Shown here one piece after another: positions 33,614 through 43,705 of a DNA stretch of 64,000 nucleotides (its first letter is position 1; the number at the start of each line of letters is the position of its first letter). The DNA comes from Coprinellus micaceus (taxonomy: Eukaryota > Basidiomycota > Agaricomycetes > Agaricales > Psathyrellaceae), in contig OX596344.1 of NCBI GenBank assembly GCA_951394405.1, forward strand, positions 1,302,001 through 1,366,000, written 5' to 3'. The translations under genes were made by a program, and so were the position numbers. The notes under the pieces are model-generated. The model saw nothing but the letters and a program-made list of their open reading frames with translations, did no database searches and was not told the DNA's origin.

Positions 33614-34819
33614 TCACGGACCCTGCGTCATGTCAAACATCCTCCCGATCGCCCTTGGGAAAGAACTATTCCGCCACCCGCTCCAGTTTGCGTTCAGCAG
33701 TCCGAACCCTTCATCGAAGTTGACCCGCCCATCCCGAACGTAGTACGAGCCCATCAATCCCCAATACGCCCACTCCGCATCGTTGTTCTCCATATACTTC
33801 ACTATGCACGAGATATACGCATTCTCGTCCGCAGTAGGGCTATTCTGCGCCCAACCAAACTCGCTGAGGATAAGGGGGGCCGTGTACGTCTTGTTCTGGA
33901 CGAGGAGGTACCCAGCTTTATCGCCCATGAGCTTCTGGTGATTATTGCAGTTGGTTCCTCCGCCGCTCCACGCGTAGTTGTGGAATTCCCAGACGAGCTT
34001 GTCGCCGAAAACGTTGCGGTCGAGCATCTTGCTGCCGATGAAGCTGAGATCGATAGCGTAGCTGGTCCCCCCAATCACGACGAGGAGATTGGAGTTGCCC
34101 TCACGGACTGCCCTACCACCTTGGGTGACGTAGTTGTACCAGTCGGCATGGCTGTTCCCGTCTTGACCGCTCACGGCGCGCAGCTCGTTGCGGATCGAGA
34201 TGCCAATGACGTTGGGGTAGTCCTTGGAAAAGGTGGCCATGTTCCGGAGGCCATTCAGCCAGTTGTTAGTGTCGAAGTAGCGGCTGTTTCCCGCGTTGTA
34301 CCCCGAAGCGGACGCCCACCACCCGTTCCCGTCGCTCGTCCCACAGCACCAGGACGCGTGAGATACGTGGTTGTCGAGGATGACCATGACGCCAGCGTTT
34401 CCGAGTTCTTGGATGACGCGCGCGAAGGCGCCGCGAGTGGTCGAGGACGAGAGCCAGGAGTTCTTGGACACCGCGGAATTGTAGAGGGTCTGCATCGAAG
34501 AGGTGCTCACCCCCGCGGACGAGGCTGCCTCTGTGAATGAGTCGGACACGCGTTGATCGGGGTTGAGTGCCATGTCGATGGAGAAGGTGAGGCGAACACA
34601 GTTGAAGCGGTTCGCGGAGAGCCATTGCGCGATGGTCGACGCGGGCTGGTGCTGCAAGCCTTCGGGGATTTTGGCTTCCATATGACCCGCCCAACTAGCG
34701 CAACGGAGCTTCACCCGCTGGCCAGTAGACGCATCGAGGATCCATCGTCCAGAGCTGCGAAGGACGATGGCGTTGGCAGCGTGGAGGAGCAGAAGGAAGA
34801 TGATGTTTTGAAGTAGCAT
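33614..34819 (-). CDS. Secreted glycoside hydrolase family 5 protein
   Basis: A single exon of 401 residues. It starts with a signal peptide (MLLQNIIFLLLLHAANA). The GH5 TIM-barrel landmarks are visible: NRFNCVRLTFSIDM (strand 2-3 region), VMVILDNHVSHASWCC, IGISIRNELRAV with the acid/base Glu at about 212 after its Asn, VWEFHNYAW, and LILSEFGW with the nucleophile Glu at about 320, then EWAYWGLMGSYYVRDG. The family cleaves beta-linked glucans, mannans or related glycans; the specificity cannot be read here. A GH5 gene without introns is unusual beside its intron-rich neighbours. No carbohydrate-binding module or GPI signal is seen, so the enzyme is probably free in the medium or wall. Confidence 0.9.
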   Translation of the reverse strand: MLLQNIIFLLLLHAANAIVLRSSGRWILDASTGQRVKLRCASWAGHMEAKIPEGLQHQPASTIAQWLSANRFNCVRLTFSIDMALNPDQRVSDSFTEAASSAGVSTSSMQTLYNSAVSKNSWLSSSTTRGAFARVIQELGNAGVMVILDNHVSHASWCCGTSDGNGWWASASGYNAGNSRYFDTNNWLNGLRNMATFSKDYPNVIGISIRNELRAVSGQDGNSHADWYNYVTQGGRAVREGNSNLLVVIGGTSYAIDLSFIGSKMLDRNVFGDKLVWEFHNYAWSGGGTNCNNHQKLMGDKAGYLLVQNKTYTAPLILSEFGWAQNSPTADENAYISCIVKYMENNDAEWAYWGLMGSYYVRDGRVNFDEGFGLLNANWSGWRNSSFPRAIGRMFDMTQGP

Positions 34820-35994
34820 TATCCCGCTTGGCCTTGGTGAGGAGTGACATGGACTGTTGGTTTATATGCAAGTCCGGGTACAGAGCTTGGTCGAAGAGAA
34901 CCATCCCGTGGGAGGGCGTAGAGCGGCGAAACGGAGAAGAAATGCCAAATGTTCCAGTGTATAGCCGGAAGAGAATAGGTCGCTGCCAACGCCGTCGCCC
35001 AACGCTGAACACACTGGCGGACAGCTCTCGCTAGTGGAAGGGCGCAAGGTGTAGGTTATAGCTCGACCTCAATGGGGGTTCGAAGCACAAAACGAGTAAC
35101 CACCAGACCTGCGGTATTCTATTAGCAAGTTACACCGGGGTGGTGCCTCTATTGGAGCCCGAGCAGCCCCGAGCCCCGTGGCTAGAAACGAAGCGCCGAA
35201 GGGCGGAAGCACAGTCACGAGAACGTAGCAACCGAGGAAAGGCCACGCTGCGAAGCTGCTACCCCAACATATTTCTGGGCGCTTTTCAAGTTAATTCACC
35301 TTCTGAATGACCCCAGGCCCGTTGTCGGGAGTGACAGATCCCAGGAGGCCACGAGGAGCACACCAGAGCACAGGGCCGCACCCTGAAGAAGCAAATTAGT
35401 CAGACCCACTGCAGGGGACATGGCTACCCGAATTCAACACACACGGTTTGCTGTTGATCCAAACTTTTCAGACATCCCGAAACTTGAAAGGTAGGAAGGG
35501 GTGAAGAGTGAGAGGGGGGAGACAGAAATCATCGACGTCTTCATTGAATGCGCAGATTGGGGCCCAACAACCCGTGGACGGCAAAAAAAAAAACCCTGTG
35601 TTTTCCTGGATACAAAACTCCCACTATTTCGTCCCATCTGAACCTTCGCTTGTTCGACCTCGAAGTAAACCGCCTCGTGGATTGCCTAGATTCTATACGT
35701 AGGGTAGTCACTAAGTCTGCGTGCACCTTTCTGAACCTGGCGCGTTTCTCACCAGTGCACTCTGGGCACGTTTTAGCGGCCTTTGTGTTTGAATCGTCCC
35801 TCGACCGTCCTCCGAGGGGTAATCAAGGAGAATAATTTTGAATTGAGAAGTGAGCAATCGGGGTGGTCGAACCTCGAACCTCTTTGAGCCTCTCTGACAT
35901 CGTCGGCATCTCCCGGACGCCCGCATCGCCGCACACGACCTTTTCAAAAGCACGTTCCCTGGCCCCAGCACCCCCTCTTCTCTTAGTATCTCGC
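34820..35994. other. Divergent promoter region, 1.2 kb
   Basis: Lies between the GH5 gene (minus) and an F-box gene (plus). It includes the GH5 TATA box, a minus-strand recurrent-motif copy (CTTGAAAAGCGCCCAG, 35275-35290) and an A-run at 35584-35593. No gene is seen. Confidence 0.5.
34861..34866 (-). promoter_or_regulatory. TATA box of the GH5 gene
   Basis: TATAAA on the minus strand about 42 nt before the ATG at 34819, with the family-typical short fungal leader. Confidence 0.5.
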
Positions 35995-37302
35995 ATGTCA
36001 CCGTCGAACCTTCCTCCAGAAGTTCTTGGGCAGATATTTGTCGCCTGCATGCCAGAATGGGACTCTCATCGTCTCAGCCCATACAATGCGCCTTCACTGC
36101 TATGCCAGGTCAGCTCCCACTGGCGAGCGGTTGCCATCGAGGAACCGTGCCTTTGGGACACGATCATATTTCCCCCCTCAAACCACGCGCAATACTCCAG
36201 GTTCATCCACAGTGGAGGTGTCGAACTCTGGTTTGGCCGTACAGGACGCGTTTGGCCACTTTCGTTTGGGGAAGAACCATCCGAAGCGCCGTCGGGTTCC
36301 CTCATCACCCAATATCTGCATATTGTAACTAGATATGCAAGGAGGTTCAAGCATTTGTCTCTAGTCATGACCAAGATCATGCACCTCGAATCCTTCCGCC
36401 GAGGCTTCCCCCAGGATATCTTTGACCAGCTCCAATCTGTTTCTCTTTGCTGCAGTACAGCGATGAACAGTTATACCCTTCACTCCTTTCCCCACCTTGT
36501 CACCCCATTCAAAACCGCCTCGCGGCTAGAAAGCGTGTCTTTCACGCTTCTCAAGGCAGATCCAACCAAGTTCGTACTGCCGTGGTCCCAGATCACCAGC
36601 ATCGATGTGGCCAGCCAGAAGCGGCCCTTGGACCTGGTGGAATGGCGGAGCCTCTTCCAAACGTGCCGAAATCTCCAGCAAGGCACTTTCGTCTTTCCCT
36701 ACTGTGGTAGATCATCAGGCAGGCCGGTCCTGAATCACCCCTCGCTCAAGTCCCTTACCCTCGTCCTCCCTTCTCAGTGGGTAGAGGTTCTTGATCATGT
36801 GCCCTACAGGCCGCGCACTACCAACTACGACCTCGCCCTCCTCCTATCCGCCGTCACGTTTCCCACCATTCAACACCTTCGATTTTTATTTCACCCCCAT
36901 CGAAAACCTCTGCATCACGTCCCTCCCGTCTGCCACACAATGCAATCGACACTGAAGACTGTGATTTTCGGGTGGCCAGGAGAGTCCAACAAGGACGCTC
37001 CCGGAGAAGCCTCTGAATTTATTGCCAAACTAACTCGCGAACCCGGAGTGTTCACCGCCCTCAAGCACATAGTCCTGCCCTGCAAGCCATCCAAAGTCAA
37101 CCATATCGCGGCTGTTCTCCATTCGCATCCTCGATTGAGCGTAACGATTACGGTGGTTCCGAAACATATTGAGGCGTGGATGCGAACAATAGAAAGGCTT
37201 GAAGACTCTAGCACTATCGGGGATCGTATTAATATTCTATCGACCGATTCTTACTACCTCATCTGCGACGATAACTACCTCAACTCTCTGAACTTGGAAT
37301 AA
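35995..37302 (+). CDS. F-box protein, paralogue group member
   Basis: A single exon; 435 residues from MSPSNLPPEVLGQIFVACMP. The frame is open upstream to 35863 but the ATG at 35995 puts the F-box at the N-terminus as in its sister at 19375. Shared blocks include HWRAVAIEEPCLWDTIIFPP, RRFKHLSLVMTKIMHLESF, RRGFPQDIFDQLQSVSLCCS, LLLSAVTFPTIQHLRFLF and FGWPGESNKDAPGEASEF. Leucine-rich segments follow the F-box. Role as an Skp1-cullin substrate adaptor is inferred. It is the only plus-strand member and converges on the next copy, 176 bp away. Confidence 0.82.
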   Translation: MSPSNLPPEVLGQIFVACMPEWDSHRLSPYNAPSLLCQVSSHWRAVAIEEPCLWDTIIFPPSNHAQYSRFIHSGGVELWFGRTGRVWPLSFGEEPSEAPSGSLITQYLHIVTRYARRFKHLSLVMTKIMHLESFRRGFPQDIFDQLQSVSLCCSTAMNSYTLHSFPHLVTPFKTASRLESVSFTLLKADPTKFVLPWSQITSIDVASQKRPLDLVEWRSLFQTCRNLQQGTFVFPYCGRSSGRPVLNHPSLKSLTLVLPSQWVEVLDHVPYRPRTTNYDLALLLSAVTFPTIQHLRFLFHPHRKPLHHVPPVCHTMQSTLKTVIFGWPGESNKDAPGEASEFIAKLTREPGVFTALKHIVLPCKPSKVNHIAAVLHSHPRLSVTITVVPKHIEAWMRTIERLEDSSTIGDRINILSTDSYYLICDDNYLNSLNLE

Positions 37303-37478
37303 ACCCCATCGAGACCCCCTGCTTGTATTGCCTAGATCCCAGCCACGACGCACTAACCGATAACCAGTGCCTCGGAGGATAGGCTGATATGGCTTCTAGA
37401 TGTGCAAGACGGTGTCGAAGGTGGTGTGAATGGAGCTGGAGTGGTTTAAGCGCCCGAGTTGAACTTGAGTCACATCTT

Positions 37479-38768
37479 CTATGCAAAGTAGCTGGCCTCA
37501 TCCAGGAGGTGACGATCGTCCGTGTTCAATATATTAACGCGGTCCTTGACTTCGTTGGATCGTTCATGGTTGTCGATTGCCCTCCTCCACTCCTCGATAC
37601 GATTTGAAACGGTCGTGATTGTTACACTCAACCGAGGATGTGAACGAAGAACCATCATGATACTGTCGACTGTGGGCGGCTCGAGCGGTAGCACGACGCG
37701 CCTGAGGGCAGGGAGGGAACCCGGTTCGTCACACAGCTGATCAAGGAACAGGAGCGCCTCCGGCGGCGCGTACTTGTCCGAATTCCCTTGCCATCCAAAA
37801 GTCACCGTCTCCAGCGACGCTCGCAAGGCCCGTAAGAACTGGGGGACGTGTATCAGAGGCTTGCTATTAGGCTCGAATTCGAATGAGAGGTGCTGGAGAT
37901 TGGGAAAAGTGACGGCAGAGAGTAGGTGTGAAAGGTCGTAAGTGGCGACGCGAAATCTGAACGGCACTTCAAAGAGGGCCTCATCCCACTGGTCAGGCAG
38001 AATTAAGGTCAGAGACTTGAGCGAGGGATGGGTGAGGGATGGGCTCTCCGATGTGCAGCACCAGGGAAAAACGAAAGTCCCTTTTTGGAGGCTTGAACAC
38101 GTTTTGAACACGCCGTGCCACTCCCCCAGGTCTAAGGGCCGCCTCCGACTGGTCACGTCGATGTTGGTGATTTGGGACCACGGCAGCGTGAACCTGGTAG
38201 GTTCTGCGTTGAAAGCAACGTTAAAGAAGACGTGCTTGAGCTTTGGGGCCCTTTTAAAGGCCGTGACGACTTGGGGGAATGGATCAGCACCGTCTCCCAC
38301 CTTGAAGCTGCTGCACAGTGAGATTGATCGCAGCTGGTCGAAGGCATCATGGGGGAAGCCATGACAGAAACATTCAAGGTGGTCGGCTGAGGTCATAACC
38401 AGAGACAAGTGGGCGAGTCTGCTGGCGTATTTGGGGATCATGGGCGCGTATCGGGTGATAAGAGAGTCCAGAGGCCAATCGGACGCCTCTTCTCCAAGTG
38501 ACAAAGGCAAAGCGCGACCTGTTCTGTCGAACCAGCGCTCTATCCCTCCCCCATCGATAAACTTGGAGAACTGATCGTGCTTTGAAGGAGGAAAGATGAT
38601 TGTGTCCCAAAGACGGTGCGTCGCAGTCGCAACTCCTTGCCAGATGGAGTTGACTTGGCATAAGAGTAACGGCGCGCTGTTTGACTGCAAGCGGTCGGAA
38701 TCTCGTTCTGGTAGGCTTAGAGTAAATATCTCCCCAAGGACGTCAGGCGGCAGCAGCAGCTGAGACAT
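37479..38768 (-). CDS. F-box protein, paralogue group member
   Basis: A single exon; 429 residues from MSQLLLPPDVLGEIFTLSLP. An upstream Met at 39002 would add 78 residues of unlikely sequence, so the start at 38768 is preferred. It keeps the group's blocks in more diverged form: GGIERWFDRTGRALPLSLG, HLSLVMTSADHLE, HGFPHDAFDQLRSISLCSS, TRFTLPWSQITNIDVTSRRR, HLLSAVTFPNLQHLSFEFE, and the tail DRVNILNTDDRHLLDEASYF. It is the most diverged of the four at the positions that are otherwise fixed (for example HGFPHDAF for RGFPQDIF). Confidence 0.82.
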   Translation of the reverse strand: MSQLLLPPDVLGEIFTLSLPERDSDRLQSNSAPLLLCQVNSIWQGVATATHRLWDTIIFPPSKHDQFSKFIDGGGIERWFDRTGRALPLSLGEEASDWPLDSLITRYAPMIPKYASRLAHLSLVMTSADHLECFCHGFPHDAFDQLRSISLCSSFKVGDGADPFPQVVTAFKRAPKLKHVFFNVAFNAEPTRFTLPWSQITNIDVTSRRRPLDLGEWHGVFKTCSSLQKGTFVFPWCCTSESPSLTHPSLKSLTLILPDQWDEALFEVPFRFRVATYDLSHLLSAVTFPNLQHLSFEFEPNSKPLIHVPQFLRALRASLETVTFGWQGNSDKYAPPEALLFLDQLCDEPGSLPALRRVVLPLEPPTVDSIMMVLRSHPRLSVTITTVSNRIEEWRRAIDNHERSNEVKDRVNILNTDDRHLLDEASYFA

Positions 38769-39062
38769 TTGAGGGTCGAGGGCAAAGCGTTTGCGGGTTG
38801 TAAGAGAGCAGGAGTTAGAAGCGTAGAGAAGGTTGCAAGGGAAGGGCGACAGTGGCGGGCGGCTGTGGGAATGGTCGGTCACAACAAGGCGCAACTCAAT
38901 CGAAAGGCTGAAGCCCGGGTTGTTTCTGACGCGAAACGTGTTTCTATCGAATTTGTTATCACCCAGGGAGCGAAAGTGAGGTTTAGTATGCGACAGGTTC
39001 ACTTCGATTTTTCACAACCTAGACATTAGATATCTCGAGGGCCTTGCAGTACTACAGCTTGA

Positions 39063-40508
39063 CTACAGCAGCTTTCTAAAGTAGCTGTCCTCGTTAAGGA
39101 GGCCATAATCATCCGTAGATAAAATGTGTATACGCTCCTTGGCAGACTGGTCATACCTTTCAGTCGCTCGTAGCCAATCCCGGATTTTGTTTGGCACTAC
39201 TATAACCGTCACTTTCAGTCGAGGGCGGGGGCTGAGAATGCCCAGGATGTGACTGATTTTGGATGCATTGCAGGGCAAGACGATGTGTCTAAGGGAGGTG
39301 AACGACCCAGGCTTGCGAGACAAGTAGGCAATGAACTCAGACGTCTCGATTGGAGCATCCCTATTGGCCTCTCCTTGCCACCCGAATGTCACCGTCTGAA
39401 GTGAGGAACTCAGGGTCCTGCACGTTTCGGCGATTTGATCCAGGCGGTTCAGGCGCCTCTGGCTCTCTCCTTCGAATTCAAAACGGAGGTGTTGAATGTT
39501 GGGGAATGTAACGGAGGCGATGAGGAGGGAAAAGTCGCTGGGGACATCCCACGATGAGTAATTGGAATTGATCACCAAAGTGAGTGATTTCAGGGAAGTG
39601 TGGATGAGGTTTCGTTCGTATCCCCCGGGGCTGCGTCGGGGATACAGGAGGGAGCCTCGTTGGAGTCGGGGACACAATTCGAAGAGGCTAGTCCACTCTT
39701 TCAAGTCCAAGGATTTCGTCCGCCTATCGATCTCGATGCTGGTTATCTGGTCCCAAGGTAAAACAAACTTGGTCGGATCCGCTCGGTGGAGAAAAAAGGT
39801 GACATGCTTCAGCCTCGAGGCGTTCAGGAAGGGTGTGACAAGTTTAGGAAAAGCTTGAAGGGTTTTCGTGTTCATCTCTTGGGTGCAGCATAGCGAAATC
39901 GACTGCAACTGGTCGAATATATCTTGGGGGAAGCCTCTCCGGAAAGACTCGAGGTGCATGACCTTGGTCATGACAAGTGACAGGTGCTTGAACCTCCTCG
40001 CGTACTTGAGTATGATGCCCAGGTACTCGGCGATAAGGGAAGACGATGGGTCATCGGATGGTTCCTCTCCAAAAGTCAGGGGCCAAATGGGACCTGTACG
40101 GTCGAACCAGCGCTGTGCACCCCCGCTGCGAATGAACTTGTGGTATAAGGGGTAGTTCGACGAGGTGGGGAGTATGACCGTGTCCCATAGCCTGGGCTCG
40201 GAGTTGGCGGTCGCTCGCCAGTAAGCGCTGACCTGGCACAGGAGGGCAGGGGCGTTGTTGACGTTTAGGCGGTCGGCATCGCGTTCTGGTAGACATAAAA
40301 CGAATATTTCCCCAAGTACTTCGGGGGGTAAGATCGGTGGCGCCACGGGTTCATCACCAGCATGGAGGGTAGGTGCGTCGCTGGTTTGTAGTTGCCATTG
40401 CGAATTATCTGACGGTGACAAAAGAGGGAACAAGTTCGAGGATCCTGCTTGGTGAGACTGGTCGCCAATATTATGTAGCTGCTTCCAGAATTTCATGTTG
40501 AACTTCAT
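39063..40508 (-). CDS. F-box protein, paralogue group member with N-terminal extension
   Basis: A single exon of 481 residues. About 58 residues of Ser/Gln-rich sequence (MKFNMKFWKQLHNIGDQ...) come before the F-box (ILPPEVLGEIFVLCLPERDA). Group blocks are present: GGAQRWFDRTGPIWPLTFG, RRFKHLSLVMTKVMHLESF, RRGFPQDIFDQLQSISLCC, VTFPNIQHLRFEFEGES, FGWQGEANRDAPIETSEFI, tail HILSTDDYGLLNEDSYF. It lies head to tail behind the copy at 37479, with 294 bp between them. The extension could be real or the start could be internal; there is no internal Met just before the F-box, which favours the long form or an unseen 5' exon. Confidence 0.8.
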   Translation of the reverse strand: MKFNMKFWKQLHNIGDQSHQAGSSNLFPLLSPSDNSQWQLQTSDAPTLHAGDEPVAPPILPPEVLGEIFVLCLPERDADRLNVNNAPALLCQVSAYWRATANSEPRLWDTVILPTSSNYPLYHKFIRSGGAQRWFDRTGPIWPLTFGEEPSDDPSSSLIAEYLGIILKYARRFKHLSLVMTKVMHLESFRRGFPQDIFDQLQSISLCCTQEMNTKTLQAFPKLVTPFLNASRLKHVTFFLHRADPTKFVLPWDQITSIEIDRRTKSLDLKEWTSLFELCPRLQRGSLLYPRRSPGGYERNLIHTSLKSLTLVINSNYSSWDVPSDFSLLIASVTFPNIQHLRFEFEGESQRRLNRLDQIAETCRTLSSSLQTVTFGWQGEANRDAPIETSEFIAYLSRKPGSFTSLRHIVLPCNASKISHILGILSPRPRLKVTVIVVPNKIRDWLRATERYDQSAKERIHILSTDDYGLLNEDSYFRKLL

Positions 40509-41124
40509 GTGGTGCTTGCGGGGGTTGTAGGAAGGAGGGTCGTGTCGCGTTAAAATACGAGTTCAAGTGGGCTGAAAATTGTCAAGGGTTTGCGGGGAGC
40601 GGGCGCCGCCATCACCGAGTCTACTGCATCCGTACTATGTTTGGCATCATGGGCGCCTAGTGGTGTTGTGCCTGGCTCTGCATGAGCGAAATGGGGCGGA
40701 GGCTACATGTCCAGACTGCGTTCCCGATCAAACAACTGCCGTCAGTAAGCTGGAATTCTGGAGTATCGTCAGGTGCTTGATTTGAAGTTGGGGGTAGAGT
40801 CGAACTCAGGAGGGTAGCCGCCTGGGTCTGCGTACGTATCAGTCGCATTCGGAACTCCTTCATGGTGCGCTGGAGCCTGGAGCTCAAAGAATAGGACGAC
40901 TGATTCCTCCTAGCTCCGATGGATCGACCCCTAGCTGAGCCCTCCCAGTTATAAAACGCTCGTCCACCTACTCCTATAGAGCTTCACGAATATAAGAAGG
41001 CCGGGTACCTAGGCGGCGGGCATTCGGCACACCCCAGATTCAAACTTCACAACCGTCCTAGCCCATCCCATTCCTGACTGGCGGTCAGGCTACCGTTCCA
41101 TAATACAAGGAGCCCAGAGGACTC
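40509..41124. other. Divergent promoter region, 616 bp
   Basis: Between the F-box gene (minus) and the membrane protein gene (plus). Contains a minus-strand recurrent-motif copy (CCACTAGGCGCCCATG, 40648-40664). No gene. Confidence 0.5.
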
Positions 41125-42648
41125 ATGCCACCGTTTGAGCCTCCACCACACGCTCTTTCCGGCCGTGCTCACAGTGACACTGTAATCGTCTCCCTCATTT
41201 TCGTCGCGCTTCTCCTTGCAGCGGCTATCACCAGCTACCTTATAATCAAGGGCGTTAAAACAGGATACAGGAGGTTCGTGCGAGGGACTTCACCAGTTAC
41301 CCCACCGCACGATCCGGGGGTTGTCGACGAAGCAGATCGCAAGAGTTTGGAGTCGGTGGTATCGTGGTCGCCGTCGTCGATTTTCCCTGGCTCGATGAAG
41401 TTTGGCAATGTGAGTGGAGTGTGAACGTCAGCGAGCCAGGGTCAACGAAAGCTTACATTCTAAACGACACAGGACCTATTCACCCCCAAGGGCGCCGAGA
41501 AGAGGTCAAGTAGGGTCGAGAGCCCCAAGACGCCATCCCCAAAGCTCCCCAGCCGTCCAAGTCGCTGGGGATTTCTCGCCCGAGGCCGCTCCAAGTCCGT
41601 CACCGACCTCCGCCCTTCGATCTCCTCTCCTTCGACCTTCGTAACCCACGTCTCGGCGTTCGGAAAAGGCTACGATAGTCCACCACCCGTCCCCGCTATC
41701 CCTGCATTCCCCGCTCACATCCACCCCGCGACTCTGAACGCCCTGCGTAACGACGCGCTCATTTCGACCCCCAAGAACACACCACCAAACACACCACCAG
41801 CAAGGCCACCACGCTCTCCCGCACGGAACTGTCCACCTCGAACGAGTAGTCGGCCACCGTCTCCCACACAGAGGTTGATGGACGCCGCCAACGCCGTCGT
41901 CGGTCCTCATCCCAATCCCGAGGCACTGCCACCCTTGGCTTTGCCTTCGCGCTTCCTCGCCTCTCCAGAATTCGGGTACTCATTCTCCAGTTCCTTCATC
42001 GACCTCGACATTCCGTGGGTCACGAAGGATATGGCCTTCGGGCTCGTTCTACCCGGCTCTCAGACCCAGTCTTCCTTTGGGTTTGCAAGCTGGACTGCGA
42101 GCAACGATTCGAGCCCGATTACGAGCCCAGTACTAAGCACAATGTCGACTCTCGCCTTCAGCGACCACAGCACTGGCAGTCCCCGAAGCAGGAGTGACTC
42201 GAATCCTCGCGTTCTCCAGGATATCACCAACTTCCCTGACGTTCCGCTCCCACTCCTCCTCCACCAACCTACCCACCCACCTTCTGAACCGCTTTTGGAG
42301 GGTGACGGAAAGTACCCAAAGCCCACTGGGGGTCTATTGAGGCACAAGTCAAGCATGCCGAGTATAAAGCCTCGGAAGAGGAGGGGCCATGGGAAGGAGA
42401 ATGACCCCGTGGATGTCGTCCAAGGGCCGCAGTCTGCGAACCTGAGGAAAGCCAGGAACCGCGCTGCAACGGTTACTGGGGTAGGGAAGGAATACTCTCG
42501 TTCTATACATGAGGGAAGAGAGCGGAAAAGTATGACAGGGGATCAAAGCGCAGCTGGTGGAGGAAGGAAGCCGTTCGTCGAAGAGAATGTGGATTTTTCC
42601 ATCCCCCAAATCCCAAAGTCTGTGTTGGGGTTTACAGACCGTTCTTAA
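41125..42648 (+). CDS. Unrecognised single-pass membrane protein with long disordered cytosolic tail
   Basis: Exons 41125-41409 and 41473-42648 (intron 63 nt, GTGAGT...ACAG) give 486 residues. One membrane segment is clear at about residues 20-43 (VIVSLIFVALLLAAAITSYL), followed by Lys/Arg (KGVKTGYRRF), which suggests an N-out, C-in topology with a short outer head. The rest is Ser/Pro-rich and basic, with many SP and TP sites (SPKTPSPKLPSRPSR, NTPPNTPPARPPRSP), LMDAANAVVGPHPNPEALPP, and a lysine-rich patch near residue 410 (KPRKRRGHGKEN). I do not recognise the family; the layout recalls anchored scaffold proteins that are phosphorylated. Confidence 0.7.
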
Positions 42649-43052
42649 CGCAACTTCCGGGGTGGGGGGATGAGAAGTCGAGAATGGGACGTTGGGGGTC
42701 CCACGTACTAGGATACCCATTGGTTAGTTGACTTGATACCCCATTTTTACGTTCCTTGTTTTCTCCGTTCTTGCATGTCCGTTCGTTTATGTGAATTCAC
42801 CGCTTTCTGGTTCAGAGGGGCTCACGGGTCCAGCACCTGAAGGACAGATTGTCAGCGGAAAAAAACCTGCATGATACAGTTGAGGGTACTTGCCTTCGAA
42901 CTTCGTGGCGGGAGAGTTGCCTTCAACCCAGGCCGACAGAAAGAACAAGTTCGGGCAGGAGTGGTGGCAATACCGCTCCAACGCAATGGAACCAGAGTCA
43001 AAGATTATCATATAGGACGTACACATTGGATATCGGGTTGGGGTTCGAAAAT
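42649..43052. other. Intergenic between convergent genes, 404 bp
   Basis: 3' regions of the membrane protein gene and of the Dap1-like gene. Nothing else seen. Confidence 0.5.
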
Positions 43053-43705
43053 TCAAGCCTCGTCATTCCCTACCAGCTTGCCACAGATGATATACTTGTT
43101 CGAGAAGTGCTCAATCCAACCCTTCATGTTCTCACTGGATCGTAGGTCAGAGCAGTGTAACCCAAAGGCACAGATACGCACATCTCGTCGGGCTTCAAGT
43201 CTTCCAGCTTATCAAGAGGCTGGTCAATGGGCGTAAGCATCTCTGCTGGTCGTCAGTATATTGCTACCCGGGATAGGCGGGGGAAGACGACGGACCGAGG
43301 TCGAACGACTGCTTCGCCATTCCTCGCGATGCGTCTCGGCCAGCAAAGTTTCCATACATTCCATCTGCCCAATATCAGATATAAGCACCACAACAACGAC
43401 GAGGGGCACTGACTGGGACCGTAGAAATTCCTCCCCGCCGTCACATCGAACACGACGCCGTTGATAGCCAACAGAATACGGCCTCCATCGTTTCCGTCGA
43501 AGGGCACGAGTGTCTTCGGGGTATACGTTTTGAAGAGTACCGTCGGCGGATGCGACTTTGGCATCCACGAGTACCCCGCTTTGAATTCATTGGGAGTCGT
43601 CGTTGGCTTCGAAGTCGATGGGAAGATGATGCGTTGCACCGAGTAGAGGATATAGACCAGCAAGGCGGTGTTCACGGGGGTTCCAAAGTCGAGATGCAGT
43701 CCCAT
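43053..43705 (-). CDS. Dap1/PGRMC-type membrane-associated progesterone-receptor-like protein
   Basis: Exons 43705-43414, 43364-43296, 43242-43182 and 43134-43053 with introns of 47-53 nt give 167 residues. An N-terminal membrane anchor (TALLVYILYSVQRIIF) precedes a cytochrome-b5-like domain: KTLVPFDGNDGGRILLAING, VFDVTAGRNFYGPNGMYGNF, AGRDASRGMAKQSFD, LDKLEDLKPDEIENM, GWIEHFSNKYIICGKL. This is the MAPR signature, with the Tyr of FYGP as haem ligand. In yeasts Dap1 binds haem and helps the P450 Erg11 in ergosterol synthesis, an interesting link to ERG25 10 kb away, although the two genes are not adjacent. The unspliced frame loses the domain after YGP. Confidence 0.9.

Noticed and set aside
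33938..34540. 200-codon plus-strand frame
   Set aside because: Antisense to the GH5 gene, whose frame carries signal peptide and catalytic motifs.
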